The notes under the pieces are model-generated. The model was given only the letters and a program-made list of their open reading frames with translations, was not told where the DNA came from and made no database searches. Positions 10,842 through 22,591 of a stretch of DNA of 64,000 nucleotides are shown here, one piece after another. The position numbers were made by a program, and so were the translations under genes. Positions within the stretch are counted from its first letter, which is position 1. Each line of letters begins with the position of its first letter. Source of the DNA: Bondarzewia mesenterica (Eukaryota > Basidiomycota > Agaricomycetes > Russulales > Bondarzewiaceae); contig SGPL01000062.1 of NCBI GenBank assembly GCA_004802705.1, positions 28,870-92,869 on the forward strand. The letters run 5' to 3'.

Positions 10842-11548
10842 GGCATGAAGGAGACGTTCTGCTCGGACTGTCTCTTAGACAAAATCTGAGTGCATTCGAA
10901 TAAACATACCTCTGTGTTCCAACACTCTACAGCGCGACGTCAGAGTTAATGATGAATTTCAAGTGAACGCGGTCCTTTTTCACGATGACGATCAACTACA
11001 TACCACTCAAGCACGCCTCTATCACTCAGTTATCGTCAACGAATGCAACGGGTCAAAGTAGTAGGTGTGCTAATCGTGGAATGAGGTGAGCACTATTAGA
11101 CTCAGACAGTCTCAGTAGTAGTGCCACTTAAATAAATAATGAAGTTATTTAGAATTTTAGAAAGGAAGGGCTTGAACAATTTGAAAAACCAGGATTGTTT
11201 AAAAACGAGATCAAAACAAGGTCACACCGAAGCGCCAGAACATCAGACTGATGATACTAATGAATAAAACAGGGCTCTGAATCCAAGTCATACGTATACG
11301 CCGCTGCGTAAGTGCAAAGTTCGAGATCAAACCAACGCCGTGGGCGAGCTGAGGATATGTGGGAGCCTGAAAGCCTCCCTGGTATGTAGATATGAGATAT
11401 AGAAAAGATCGTGAGAGGTCGTGTCGTCGATGGAAAAGATAAAGAAAAAATCAAAAAGAAAATCATGCACAGTGTAGGCGCTGTGCCAAGTCCTCACAAT
11501 GATCAAGAAACGTTGTAATCCTCCGCGCCCCGAAGCTGTTTCCCATTT
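10842..11548. other. Intergenic between COG8 and the oxysterol-binding protein gene
   Basis: COG8 promoter side plus the 3' flank of the oxysterol-binding protein gene. No coding potential, RNA gene or clear repeat seen. Confidence 0.6.
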
Positions 11549-14082
11549 CTATGGAGAGACAACAAGATTCGAGGGGGTGTCTTGGAGGGTGTGCGATGAC
11601 TCTTCCTTCAACTCTTCTTCTAGCGCCTTCAGTCCATTCGCCGTCAATTTCGGCACGCCGGAATCTATGTCCTTCTCAAAGTAGTTCGGCACGAATCTGA
11701 TATCAACTGTCTCAGCCAACGGGTAGACAGAACACGGAAACAATTTAATGACAACTCACTCGACGCCCTTCCTCTTCCTTTCTGCAGCGTCATCCCGCTG
11801 CCGTTGCTCAATCGTATGTTTATGCTTTGTCGCGTCCCCAAACTCTTTGCTGATCAACCTTGTGGTGACCTTCTCCCACAACTTCCGACTCTCGTTCGGC
11901 AGCTGCTTCTCTAATGGCCGCACCGATTTGGGTATGATGTGCAGTGCCGATAGATCCAGTAACGTGTTCCATTCGTCCTTGCTCCCTCCAGCACGCTGCC
12001 AACGCACATGGTGGCGCCAAGTCCCCTCAACGAACGCGATTGCGTGCTCTTTCGGGACGTGCTTGACTCGGGTCCAGTCGTTGTGTTCTGTAGCGCCCGG
12101 CGTATACGTGTGCACTACGCCTTCAACAGCGAACTGAGCCTTGCCGAGCCACGACTACACGCATCATCAGGATTCACCTTGTTAGCAAATCAGATATACA
12201 ATCAAACGCACCTCGTCCTTATACTCGATGACCGCCCTCAGCTGCTTCCCATCCAATCCCTTACCTCCAGTACACGTGATGATCGTCGACTCTCCGATGG
12301 TGACATAAAAGCTGCCCCGCAGAATCCCATTCACCTGTGCGGCAGGGTGTGTGATCTGATATTGTTCCCCCGCACCATGTCCGCCGTCAATCAGCACGAA
12401 TACTCCCTTGTTCGCATGTCCCGGTCCGATGCGCACCGCTGCCGTGCTCGTCACCTTCGCCGAAATCTGGTCCACGCCGGCAAGCGCGACGTGACGAGTA
12501 GGACACGAGGCGTAAAATGCAGAAATCGGAGGATGATGCGAGACTTGTTCCGTCAAATAGGCAACCCGGATGCGCGACGAAGCAGATGGGGTATCGTCAG
12601 CCTCAAACAGCTCACTAGACGCGGCAGTCTGCCCATCTGTCTCCGCAAGGCTGAGGTTTGATAGCTGAGCATCAAGGTTGGATTCCACGGTCGACGTCGA
12701 AGATGACGTTGCCGTAGAATGATCAATGACAGGCGTACTCCAGCCCTTGGTCATGGTCAGAAGACTTCCAAGGCCGCTCGACCGCGCGGCGACTGGCTTC
12801 GCAATGCCCTTGGCGCTCTTTAGGCTGCTGGTTTCTGAGCGTGTGAGGAGAGGAGCCGCAGAACGCCTCANAGCACTTAATTCCGCCGGCGATGAGGTTA
12901 GATACATATGGTGAATGGGCGGTTGGGACGGATCCGAATCGTAGGACACGGGGACCACGTCCCAGTGGGAGCGGAAGTGTTCACCGAGGACGGAGTTATA
13001 GGGTTTGCAAACTTTGCCACGCTGAAGAATGATGATACACAATAAGAGGGGGAACGTTCAATTCGAGAAGAACCTACTATGTGTCGGAGATCCTTAGAAA
13101 ATGTGAAACGCATCACCGCCAATATACGGTCAAAGGGATCTTCAGAGTCATTAATGCTGCACATGATAAACCGTTCAACGTCTTGTGAAAAAGTGAGCAA
13201 ATCAACGTACGCTGCAAATAAGTCCGGTCTGTCAAGGTAGTGCCAGTATTCTAGATTGGGGATTGGCTCCAGTAAGGAAGCAGGTAACGAGAGGCGCCTG
13301 AAAACCCGTTATCAGTATTGTGTATGGCTACTTGGGAAGGGCCAACATGTACAGAATACATGAGGGGGGAAAACGCGTCTCCGAACAGAAGGCCAAGTCT
13401 CAAGAGGAAAATGACAAGACTTCAAATAAAGTCTTTGCCTTACTACAGCTGAAGCTTTTCAACACAAAGAAAAATGAACACAGTCGGCGAGCACATCCCA
13501 TCTTATTGACCCGTTTATCAACGGATATCCATGAAGCCGGAGAGCTCAGAAAATATCTGGCCATAGCAACCGATCTCAACCCCGACGAAAGTGAAGATCG
13601 TAGTTAAAGAGATGTGTCAAGCATAAATCCGGCCAGATGCGTTCCTGCAATCAGCGAACCTCAGAAGGAGCAGAACGCGTTCTCTATAGCGCAGAGAGAT
13701 ATTCGAGACAGCCATATATCCAGACGCTCGGAAGATGGAGAACAACTTTCTCGTCTCGAGGGCAGCGTGCAAGACCGTGTACGTCCTTCAGACGAATTTC
13801 CATACATACAATGCTCAGAAATCAGGAGAATGTTGGAACGCCAGGCGTGAGATCCGAGATGACTGTATCATTCGAATATAGGGAAACGAGTACTCACATA
13901 GCAGCGATATCTTTCACCCCCAAAGACTTCTTGACGAGCTGCACAATCATTCTGAGCTTCCCGCCTTCGCCAGTATCCTCCGGCACAGAGATGGCGGGGT
14001 CTGGAGCTTCCTCGTCAATGACAGTAGTGTCCTTGTCCTTGTCATTGTCAATCATGACAATATCCTGTGCGGGGCCAGCCAT
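11549..14082 (-). CDS. Oxysterol-binding protein-related protein (ORD only)
   Basis: Six exons on the minus strand: 14082-13898, 13297-13211, 13156-13078, 13021-12212, 12154-11760 and 11696-11549. They join in frame to 567 codons. The protein lacks a PH domain and is essentially one sterol/lipid-transfer (ORD) barrel: RLSLPASLLEPIPNLEYW, DPFDRILAVMRFTFSKDLRHI, the lid/lipid motif KPYNSVLGEHF and the family signature EQVSHHPP at about residues 275-282. A Ser-rich insertion of roughly 110 residues separates the last two. The C-terminus has FVEGTWRHHVRW and a basic helix. ORPs exchange sterols or phosphatidylserine for phosphoinositides at membrane contact sites. The paralogue cannot be decided by eye. 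Exon 1 encodes an acidic leader (MAGPAQDIVMIDNDKDKD). Intron 1 is about 600 nt, far longer than the others. One N (12871) falls in the low-complexity insertion. Confidence 0.92.
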
Positions 14083-14697
14083 GCTTCAGGAAAAGGTGGG
14101 TGAGATGAAGTGAAGGCAAAGACTGAAGAAGAGGGTGAGGGTGAGAAGGGATGAGAAGAGAACCTCTGAGGCTGCTTGGCTCTTGCAGCTCTTGAACAAT
14201 GAAAGGTGCCTTTGGCATAGCTACTTCCTATTTCGGGTCATGTACTCGTAATTAGCCACTATTACTGTTACGTCCGAAATCCTGGTCAAAGTCTTTAAAT
14301 AAAAGATTCACATGCACTACCGTACATATCTACAGCATCCAAATATATGATGCCGGTGAATCATTGCCATCGACCCTTGAAGAAAAAAGGACCAGATCTT
14401 TCACAGTTCATCAACTACGGACCGACGTCAGGGTGTGCATGGTTGGTTACCGGTTATCACTGATGTTAGAAACATACTAGTCTCCGTTGCAGACCTTATA
14501 CAGAAGTATAGAAACATACCTGCACAACTATTAAATAAGAGACGTCTCATTGAATATTGAAAGCTCTCTTAAGATTATCTTCTTTTCTCTTCACCTTCTC
14601 TTGTAGCTACACTCTTCTCCGCTTACAATGGCCAGTCGGGCCGACGATTAGTGAGACGCGACACTCCAATCATACCGCTCTACAGCTGGCTAGTAAC
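14083..14697. other. Intergenic
   Basis: Promoter of the oxysterol-binding protein gene and 3' flank of the first FAD monooxygenase gene. No further gene seen. Confidence 0.6.
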
Positions 14698-16553
14698 CTA
14701 ATATTTCTCATCCGACCGTTGTGTCCCAATGTCCGGTATCATCTCCTCAATTCGTCGCTTTGCTTCTTCCCAATCCTCTTCCGGACTCCCTGTCCATTGA
14801 AACTGCCATTTTATATATATCTTATCCGCCCACTGCTTCACCTTCTTTTCATCAGCGATGTCCCGGCCATGGTAAATACCACTGTTGAACTCGTACATGA
14901 GCCCTGCTTCGGTCGCTGAGGCGACAATGTCGTTGACCAATGAAAGCCGGAGATCTTGGTAAATCCTCAAAGCTAAGGGTATGGTCTTTGGCGATATGAA
15001 CTGGTGTGACAAGATACGCCCAAGCATATATGCATCCTAATATGTAAAGGAGGCGATCAGGATAAGGATGCGCGTGAGATGATGATGGCAGCTCAACTCG
15101 CCTCTATGGCCTGTCCTGCACCAGCGGAAATATTTGTTGTCATGGCATGCACCTGCGAGGATAAACAGTCAAGCAAGGCATCGTTGCTAAGTCATGGTGA
15201 TTGGGTACGAACGGCATCGCCGGCGATAGCAACGTGGTCAGACACGCAAAGCGGAAGATGGCCCATAGTATGGACGGCCCAGCAGGGGACTATGGAGTCC
15301 AAACACTATTCGGAGACGAGTGAATCTCTTGCTCTCTAGAATGAAGGTTTGCCGGATACAGACATACCTGAAACATCTCTTTAATCTGTGGTTCCCAGCC
15401 CTTGAAATGCTCCATCACATCCTCTTTACTGGCCTCGCTTACCCACTTCTCACCAAAAGGCATCCCTTCTTTGTCAAGCTCCGTCACAAAAGCAAGGATG
15501 TTAATCAATGTACCCTGCGAAATTGGATATGCGATTATATGCTGATAAGGAGATGGCAATGAGCCAGCAACGAATAATAGGACCGAGGTCATAGCTCGCC
15601 TGTGATTTGCCGCTGAACTGTAGTAGGGGAGTTAGTTGCTAGCATGCAATCAAAGGCAAGCTAGAACTACAGACGTACGCATGTAAGCCCACTGATAATT
15701 GTATGCTCAGGGTAGATCTTGCGTAGCTTCTCAGCAGATATAAGACCTCGATAAACCCGTGTCCCTGTCCATATGGGCTCTACAGCCTTTCTGAACCCTT
15801 CAGGCGAGCGTAACTGCCCCGGAAGTTCATTCTGCTTCTGCAAAAGTTTGAACATGGTATCGCGTACGGCAGAGCGTATACCGTCAGCTCCAATGAGTAC
15901 ACCTGCCATGGCTATGGATCCATCCGCAAAGTTCAAGGTGATAGAACCGTTGGAACTTTGGGTATAAGATGTAAGACGCTTCGAGGTATGAATCATGCAG
16001 GTTTGAGGAAGTAGTTCCTTGAGCATGTCCACTAGATCTGTTCGTGCCAGAGAGATTGGGCTATCTGGAGAGCATATACACACATGAGAGGACAGAGGGT
16101 AACAGATGCTCGAAAACACGGCATACAAGGAGTAATCAAACGAAAGATTTCCTCTCCCACGGTGGGCTGCTCGGACAGGCGAATGATGGCGGCAGCAGCT
16201 AAAAGCGACATTTAAGTCAGAGGGTTACAACGAAAAAGGAACGACCCACTTTTGTTCTCTGTCGGAATTGGTATGCATCTCTTGTTCATGCCGGCGTCTA
16301 ACCCCAATGTTCGCAGAATTTCCCAAGTGCGCTTGAATACAACAAGGCCAAGGCCAACAGTTCCGAGTTCGGTCGCGGACTCATAGATATCAATAGGAAT
16401 GTCGGAGTATTTGCCGAGGGTGACGGCGAGGGTAAGGCCACAGATGCCGCCCCCACTATGGGACTCATGCAGTTAGCATTGTAACAAATGAAAGACATGA
16501 GTACTGAGTGCATACCAGATCGCTACGCGAAACTCCCTAGTGGGAGATGACAT
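14698..16553 (-). CDS. FAD-dependent aromatic monooxygenase, salicylate-hydroxylase-like
   Basis: Multi-exon gene on the minus strand. Exon 1 gives MSSPTREFRVAIC and exon 2 continues GGGICGLTLAVTLGKY, the FAD-binding GxGxxG site at residues 14-19. Later exons give SLARTDLVDMLKELLP, LIGADGIRSAVRDTMF (DG motif), HIIAYPISQGTLINILAFV, VAIAGDAVHAMTTNISAGAG (GD motif binding the FAD ribityl chain) and the C-terminal helices from DAYMLGRILSHQF. This is the class A flavoprotein monooxygenase fold of salicylate and 3-hydroxybenzoate hydroxylases, which use NAD(P)H and O2 to hydroxylate aromatic rings. The penultimate intron (15037-15101) appears to be GC-AG. The junction near 15550-15680 is uncertain. 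It lies beside a second flavin monooxygenase, a dehydrogenase and a polyketide synthase, which suggests tailoring of a polyketide. The substrate is unknown. Confidence 0.87.
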
Positions 16554-16663
16554 TGATGTGTACATCAGTATGGTCTCGCAGAGGGCTAAATAATATATAT
16601 ACACTTAACTGAGATAGAGGTCTTTCTGGTGCCGGCGTCAGTGTGCGACTGCGCGATCACGAA

Positions 16664-16692
16664 GGATCACGATCATATTATGATCGTGATCC
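16664..16692. promoter_or_regulatory. Perfect 14-bp inverted repeat, candidate operator
   Basis: Arms GGATCACGATCATA and TATGATCGTGATCC are separated by one T. It lies about 110 bp upstream of the ATG of the salicylate-hydroxylase-like gene (16553). Another half-site-like GCGATCACGA precedes it. A related element, ATCAC-GATT-GTGAT, occurs at 19836-19849 in the promoter between the second monooxygenase and the dehydrogenase. It looks like a site for a dimeric DNA-binding protein. Function is inferred. Confidence 0.5.
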
Positions 16693-16788
16693 AGCCGAGA
16701 ATACAAATCGTGACAGCTACCTCTTCCACCATACTTACAGCCAAGGCTTATTATATATAGCCCTGGAGAAGTATCGTAGGGTGTTATT

Positions 16789-16814
16789 GTTGAACGTTCT
16801 GAACGTTGAACGTC
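16789..16814. repeat. TTGAACGTT motif cluster
   Basis: Three copies of GAACGTT/GAACGTC in 26 bp. Similar clusters lie at 24603-24670, 33257-33267 and 51929-51968, all outside coding sequence. Confidence 0.7.
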
Positions 16815-17318
16815 GGAGTATGAAACAGCACGCAATGCTGTAACGACGAAGGAATTCGAGAACAAACTGTACCGTGTAGGCATGCATACTAATAATAGCA
16901 GTGATGAATCCTGCGATCTAATGGTAAGCTGACCATTGAATCAGCAAGAGCAGTGCACTCGATCGATTCATCCCTAATGTTATCGATTGGAGAAACTGGA
17001 TTACAGCTTTCCGTAGGCATCTGGATGGCCTTCCAGTCCAGATGTGCATCCAAATTCGGGCTGCCGAGCACGCGGCCGTCAATTGGCCCCCCCTCGCGCC
17101 GTCCCATTGAAGGAGTACTTACGGTCGATCACAGCATCCAGGCTCCATGTATCGCTCAATCTGTTACTAATGGGTTCAACTACCCTTGCAAAAAAGATCA
17201 GTTCTGGGGTCAATAAACCTGATGTCTTAATTCTGTGCAGTCCACACTGGCACTTACACGAGGTTTGCAGTGATTCCAAAGGTAGAGTACCTGAAAATAG
17301 CCTGTTTCTACTCGCCTA

Positions 17319-19576
17319 TTATTTTCCTCGCAGCAGCTCCAAGCCGACAAACACCTTCTCTAGGTAAGTCATCAAGCCATGTTCCTCCGTAACGATCGCC
17401 CCTATCATACCATCTGGCCTGACAACGACCAATGTCGGTACGTCCATCGTTACGGAGTAGTTTCTATAGGCATGGCCTTTCGTGTCGTACAGCACTCCGT
17501 TTTCGGAATTGACGAAAGTCGAAGGGTCAGCGCCAAGCTGAACCACACTGAACAAACGCATCAGGCCAGGTGGATATTGCTTCAACAACGGTGTAAGCTT
17601 AGAGAGGGGCACTGGAGTGGCGGAGAAACAGAGGATCGTGTGGTATGAGGGGCCGAAAATACGGAACAGGCTCGTCGTCCCGTTCTTCTCGACGTCGAGA
17701 AGCTCGGGCGCATCGGGCGCTCTGTCGCCTGCGCAAATAGCTTCCATGTCCTGAACACCATACGGGCTCATCGAAACGCTTTTGGAAGGCTGTGACAGTG
17801 CGGCTGCCCGCTTGTCGACGACTATGGGGCTCCACCTGTAGTTGATGCCGAGCTGGCCAAGGGTTTCGTCCCGTTTCCACGGGCTGTTATCACCCTTTCC
17901 CGCGGTCATCGTCTTCTGAAGAAGAACCGTGGTGAGGTTCAACACCTCAGCAACCACAGGCAGGCGTTCTTGAGTGTATGTCGAAAGCAATTCACGAGGG
18001 GCCAGATGCTTCTCAACGAGTGCTAGTTTCCACGCCAAATTGAACTGGTAATCGATAGCCAGAATTGGCTCGGTCAAAAAAACATGAGGCGAAGGAAACA
18101 GAAAACGTACAGAATCCTGTATGCTAGTATTCAAGCCCTGCGGCAGGGAGGTTAGTGGAGCCCTGAATGAAGATGGAAAAAACGCGTACTTGGCCACCCA
18201 CTAGACTGTGAACATGAGCGGCGTCTGTCAAACCTGCGTTTGGTCAATTATCATAAATTTAACTATGGCGGACCAACCTCCAGCTAGAAAGATTCGGCCT
18301 TGCTGGAATGTCTCGACCATACGAACACTGGGCCTGGTCACGCATCAGTGACGCCGGTCAAACGATAGATCACGATATTCGGTTTACCTGTAGTCGGTTA
18401 ACCAAGTGAAGTCGCCTAAGACGATGTCCGCACGTCGAAGTTTCTCATTCACGTATGCCCTAAATGCATCGTGATCGGATGCGAACTTTTCGTAATCCGC
18501 ATCCGGACCATTAATGTAGACTGTCATTAGATCGCCATCTTTGCGCTCTGACGGCCAGATAAGTATCCTGCAATGGATCAGAGATATGAGATTCCACATG
18601 AGCAAGGATATTGGCATTAAACTCACACCCCGGAAGGTCCCCCGCCGAAAACGTGTATGTGCTGAAAGAAAGGAGGAAAGAATGAATACAAGTCCATGCA
18701 TATGATTCTGGCGATCACAGAGATGAGACTGACATGCATGTCCAGTCCCTGAAGATGCACATCAGCTATGACAAACCGTTCGCTGCGAGTTTCGCCAAGG
18801 AAGCTCAGCCCGAGTTCCTTGCGAACAATACCTAGATGTTCACACGAAGTGCTTTTAGATTCATGGCAATGTCATTAATACGCAGCGCCTCACTGTGCGC
18901 TCCATCGGCGCCAACGAGCCACCTGGCTCGCACTGTTTCATGAACCTCGTTGCCCTCGACCACCTTTACTATTCTTGCATCGACGTATTCGGAGCTTTGC
19001 TCGAAATTCAAGAGACGCGTCCCTAGCTCGACGGCGCAAGAGAATGACCTGAGATGAGAGCGCAAAATAGCTTCGGTGCGGTCTTGTGCGATCATTACTG
19101 CATTGGGCTTGTGCAAACTCATGAGTGGACAGTCCTCGCGAGATAATGAGAAGGAACACACCCAAGGGACGGCCGGCGTTGGTTCGTCAATTGATGACAT
19201 CCTCCACGTCTTGACAGGCTCTCTCCCGCCAGGCATCTCATAGCTCCGCATCGGCAACGCAGCAGCAGAATTGTCGAAAACGTCAGGGAGAACCCCCAAA
19301 AGATTGTACAATTCGAGGGAACGAGGCTGTATGGGATGTCACTTGAGATGACCCGAAAGTATCCAGAGGCTTGGACAAACCATAACACCTGCCCCCCTCT
19401 GTCCGACATGGTATGCGAGATCTCTCTCAATGATTCGGACGGATATGCCATTCTGAAGCAACGACAATGCCAAGACTAGCCCAGCCGGGCCTGCACCAGC
19501 CTGGAGAGGACAGTGAAGAGGAACGAAGCTTTGGAAAGAGATGAAAACGCACAATCAAGACGGATGGAGATTCCAT
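17319..19576 (-). CDS. FAD-dependent monooxygenase, phenol 2-monooxygenase-like
   Basis: Multi-exon gene on the minus strand. Exon 1 (MESPSVLI) splices to AGAGPAGLVLALSLLQNG, giving the FAD GxGxxG motif at residues 10-15. It is followed by VRIIERD, PRSLELYNLLGVLPDVF, WLVGADGAHS (DG motif), LGLSFLGETRSERFVIADVH, HVFGGGPSG and GRIFLAGDAAHVHSLVGGQG (GD motif with DAAH). The C-terminal domain has a thioredoxin-like fold (APDAPELLDVEKNGTTSLFRIF, then TLVVVRPDGMIGAIV), as in phenol hydroxylase and related TfdB-type enzymes. It should use NADPH, FAD and O2 to hydroxylate an aromatic ring. It is divergent from the dehydrogenase gene across a 428-bp shared promoter and lies in a run of oxidative genes leading to the polyketide synthase. 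The substrate is unknown. Confidence 0.9.
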
Positions 19577-20004
19577 TAGTTTGCAGCAAATTGACGATAT
19601 ACTGTGACGGTGGGAACGATGCGATGGAGGCTCGCCAAGCTCTGGCGTGCACAGTGCTGGGCTTGTAAGGGGAAGTAAGGAGGGGATTTTATTGGTCCAA
19701 GTATGGGTTGACAGCCTCCTGGAGAAAGCGCTCGCGCTGTTTGCCCGAGTTCAATTGATCATTGCATGACACCTGGACCCTGTGCCCACAATCATGGAAG
19801 ATTCCATGTATGTCCTTCATGGGCTTCAGCACTCGATCACGATTGTGATACATCACGCACCGAAGGCCATACATACGCAATGAAGATCATCACATCCAAA
19901 GAACGCGTTTGTGCATTCCTATGGGACTAAAATAGCGTACCGCACACTGGTTCGAAGCAGGGTTTCCCCTCTACCATCATCACCATACCTACAAGCCCTT
20001 GACC
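19577..20004. promoter_or_regulatory. Divergent promoter between monooxygenase and dehydrogenase genes
   Basis: 428-bp intergenic region from which the phenol-hydroxylase-like gene (minus) and the short-chain dehydrogenase (plus) are divergently transcribed. It holds the inverted repeat ATCAC-GATT-GTGAT at 19836-19849, related to the larger palindrome at 16664-16692. Coregulation of the two genes is likely by arrangement. The controlling factor is unknown. Confidence 0.55.
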
Positions 20005-21376
20005 ATGGGTCGAATGACTGTGATGCGTTTTCTTCGTGAGCAATGGGTGACCATACCGATGCCAACCGGTGATGCTCGGGGAAAGTCCATCGTGGTCGTT
20101 GGAGCAAATGGCGGGCTAGGTCTCGAGGCCGCCAAGCATCTCGCCATGCTGTCGCCGGAAGACTTATTATTGACGAGCAGGGACATGGATAGGGCCAAAG
20201 ACTCCAGTAAGGGTAAGCGTCGGTTGTCGTCTACAGCGGCCAAGGAAATGTCCAACTTGGTTTCAAGTGATCGAGGACGCAAACATCAGCAATCAGAATA
20301 TCGAATGGGGACGTCTCGACTTGTCCAGTTTCGATAGTGTCCGCACCTTTGCCAATCGCTTTGGAAATAAGAAGATAAATTGTTTGCTGGCCAACGCTGG
20401 AATAGCTACACGCAAGTACGTGCAGACAGAAGATGGTTGGGAGTCTACGTACGTCTCGTCCTCCTCAGTTTCCTTCCTCCCAGCTCTAGATAAACCCGAG
20501 AACTCCTCCAGTCATGGGTCTGGGGCTAGCGCTTATCGAGAAATCTCTTCAGTTTGCAGGTTAATTATCTGTCCAACGCCCTTCTCAGCATACTCCTACT
20601 CCCGAACCTCGTTCAGACCTCGACCAACCAGTCAGTGTCTCGGATCGCTATCGTTTCTAGCGACGCGCATTACCAAATCAAAAGCCTGGGTGTCCTACGA
20701 GACTCACCTCACATTTTGGCATTCGCTAATGAACGAAAATACTGTACTGCACAGTACGTTCACCATATTCTCGTCATTTTCAAGTTGTTCCTCTCTCATT
20801 TGGCAAAATCTCTTGGCAGCATCATGGCGCAGAGATACATGTTTTCGAAACGTAACCTTGCTCTTCTCCAAGACAAATTTGCGATGACTCATGAGTTCAA
20901 TTTGTAGTTCTTGTAGTGGCTTTCATTCGTGAACTCGCGGCGAGGCTTGCATCGCCAACCCCCGTTGTCGTGTCAGCCGTCAATCCAGGATTGTGTCATT
21001 CTCGCCTGACCAGGGAAGCCGAGTCGCAGATCCCAGGAAAATGGGTGATGCCTACTTTTAAATCAGTCTTTGCCCGTTCCACCGAGACTGGTGGTCTCAT
21101 CCTCGTCCACGCCCTCACCGATCCTGACGAAAGGCGATTCCATGGACATTATGTGTCTAATTGCGAGGTCGCTGAAGAGAGTGATTTACTCCTTGGCGCG
21201 GACGGAGTGAATTTATCTCGTCGAATCTGGGTAAGGGTATCCTTTCCTTGTGTGAACCTGTGATATTGACTTTGCGTTAGGATGAGACTATTGGGGTTCT
21301 TGAAGCGGCTGACCCAAGGGTGACACAGATAGTGTCACAGTATCTCAGGCCGCTCGGCCAGGACACAGGTGCTTAG
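20005..21376 (+). CDS. Short-chain dehydrogenase/reductase, retinol-dehydrogenase-like
   Basis: Multi-exon SDR gene, start MGRMTVMRFLREQW at 20005. The Rossmann glycine motif is VVVGANGGLGLEAAKHLA, followed by LLLTSRDMDRAK. Exon 2 gives NQNIEWGRLDLSSFDSVRTF and LLANAGIATRK (NAG motif). Exon 3 gives LQVNYLSNALLSILLLPNL and RIAIVSSDAHY, which holds the catalytic Ser. A short exon carries RYMFSK, the YxxxK catalytic pair, and splices to LLVVAFIRELAARL. The end is VSAVNPGLCHSRL and a C-terminal helix, stop at 21374-21376. Classical SDRs of this type interconvert alcohols and ketones with NAD(P)(H). It shares a divergent promoter with the phenol-hydroxylase-like gene and may act on the same intermediate. 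Confidence 0.88.
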
Positions 21377-22591
21377 ACATTCTGTCCTTTATCCAGAATG
21401 ATTACCTGCTCTCATGGTGAAGACGGGTGCGGGATGACCTGTACAACCAAATATGTTATTTGTGGTCACTTTGTTTCTTTCCTTATTTCCTGCTTGGTAT
21501 GATGTCTGTTCGTTCTCTCCAATAGAGGACTCGTTAAGAGATCCTGCTCATGTTCTCGTCCTTGGGATGTTATTTTAGGTGTACAGATTCTATGATTCAT
21601 ATCCCTATTCGCCTCCTCTGATGGGCGCAATGTCGCAGTTTCCGCTGTCTTAACCTCTTCTGCACGACTCTTCCCAACCATAGCGAAGAAAGACCAGATA
21701 CAAACATAGGACAGCGGCGCTTGAACTGAAGCTTACATAAAATGTGGGTGTCATTTTGCAGACGCAAGGTAGGATTGTGTCGTGTTATCCCGATTCGAGC
21801 CTCTCATCAGCGCTCAGCTCTCACAGTAAACCTGCAGACCAATTCGATGCACAGAAGGATCACCGATCACCGGCACCGGTCAAGTCCCACCTTTCGGACC
21901 TCGGCCTCAAGCAGTGCCAGGTTTATCACTGTACTGTGCTCGGTCAACTAACCTATAGGAGCCTCAGTATCTCCGTGAAGTCTATGCACCTCCCTGCACG
22001 CATGTGCGAGTACACGCACTGTGGTGATGTTCAGTCTCATTTATCTATAGCCTGTCTTCCTGGAATCCTCGTCCAGCGCCAGCTTGTATCAAAATGTGAG
22101 TCCAGATCGAAGAGCTTGCTGAGTTCGAGAACCATCATATACGTGGTAGACTGGTGACCGGTCTAATCATGTAGCGCTTCGCACCATACGCGAATCACCA
22201 CATGCATTCTGCTCAACTCAGAGTCTCAGGCCTCAGCATTCTTGAAGAAGCTTCAAGCATCATCAATCAGTCATTCAGTATACTATGCGATGCATTGAAG
22301 GCCCATCTGCCATTGATCTGGGGTTCGAACACTCGTGCAGACGCCGATCTGATTATTGTTTTGAGAAAGCGCTCTCCTTAGGAGGAGACAGGTTGCCAGA
22401 TATCACGATGGAGCTTCTTTCTGATCTTTCCAGAAAGCGCAGCCTTTGGCGAATTCACAGATAACTTAGTAGTAAGGTGGATCACTGGTTATAAGGACGG
22501 GGAACTGACACTAACAGACCCACATTCTCTATTGTGCATTGTCTTGATTTCATATCGCACACCCATCTTCTCCCCCAACTCGCTGATCGTA
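21377..22591. other. Intergenic
   Basis: A 137-codon plus-strand frame at 21744-22157 shows no motif and no splice-linked continuation. A GGTTCGAAC near 22322 resembles a tRNA T-loop but has no matching stems. Nothing called. Confidence 0.5.

Larger units (their letters stand above)
16554..17318. other. Intergenic with palindrome and TTGAACGTT cluster
   Basis: Upstream region of the first FAD monooxygenase and 3' flank of the second. It holds the 29-bp palindrome at 16664-16692 and a TTGAACGTT cluster at 16789-16814. No gene seen. Confidence 0.6.

Noticed and set aside
22318..22352. GGTTCGAAC resembling a tRNA T-loop
   Set aside because: Flanking bases cannot form T or acceptor stems; no anticodon arm at the right distance.
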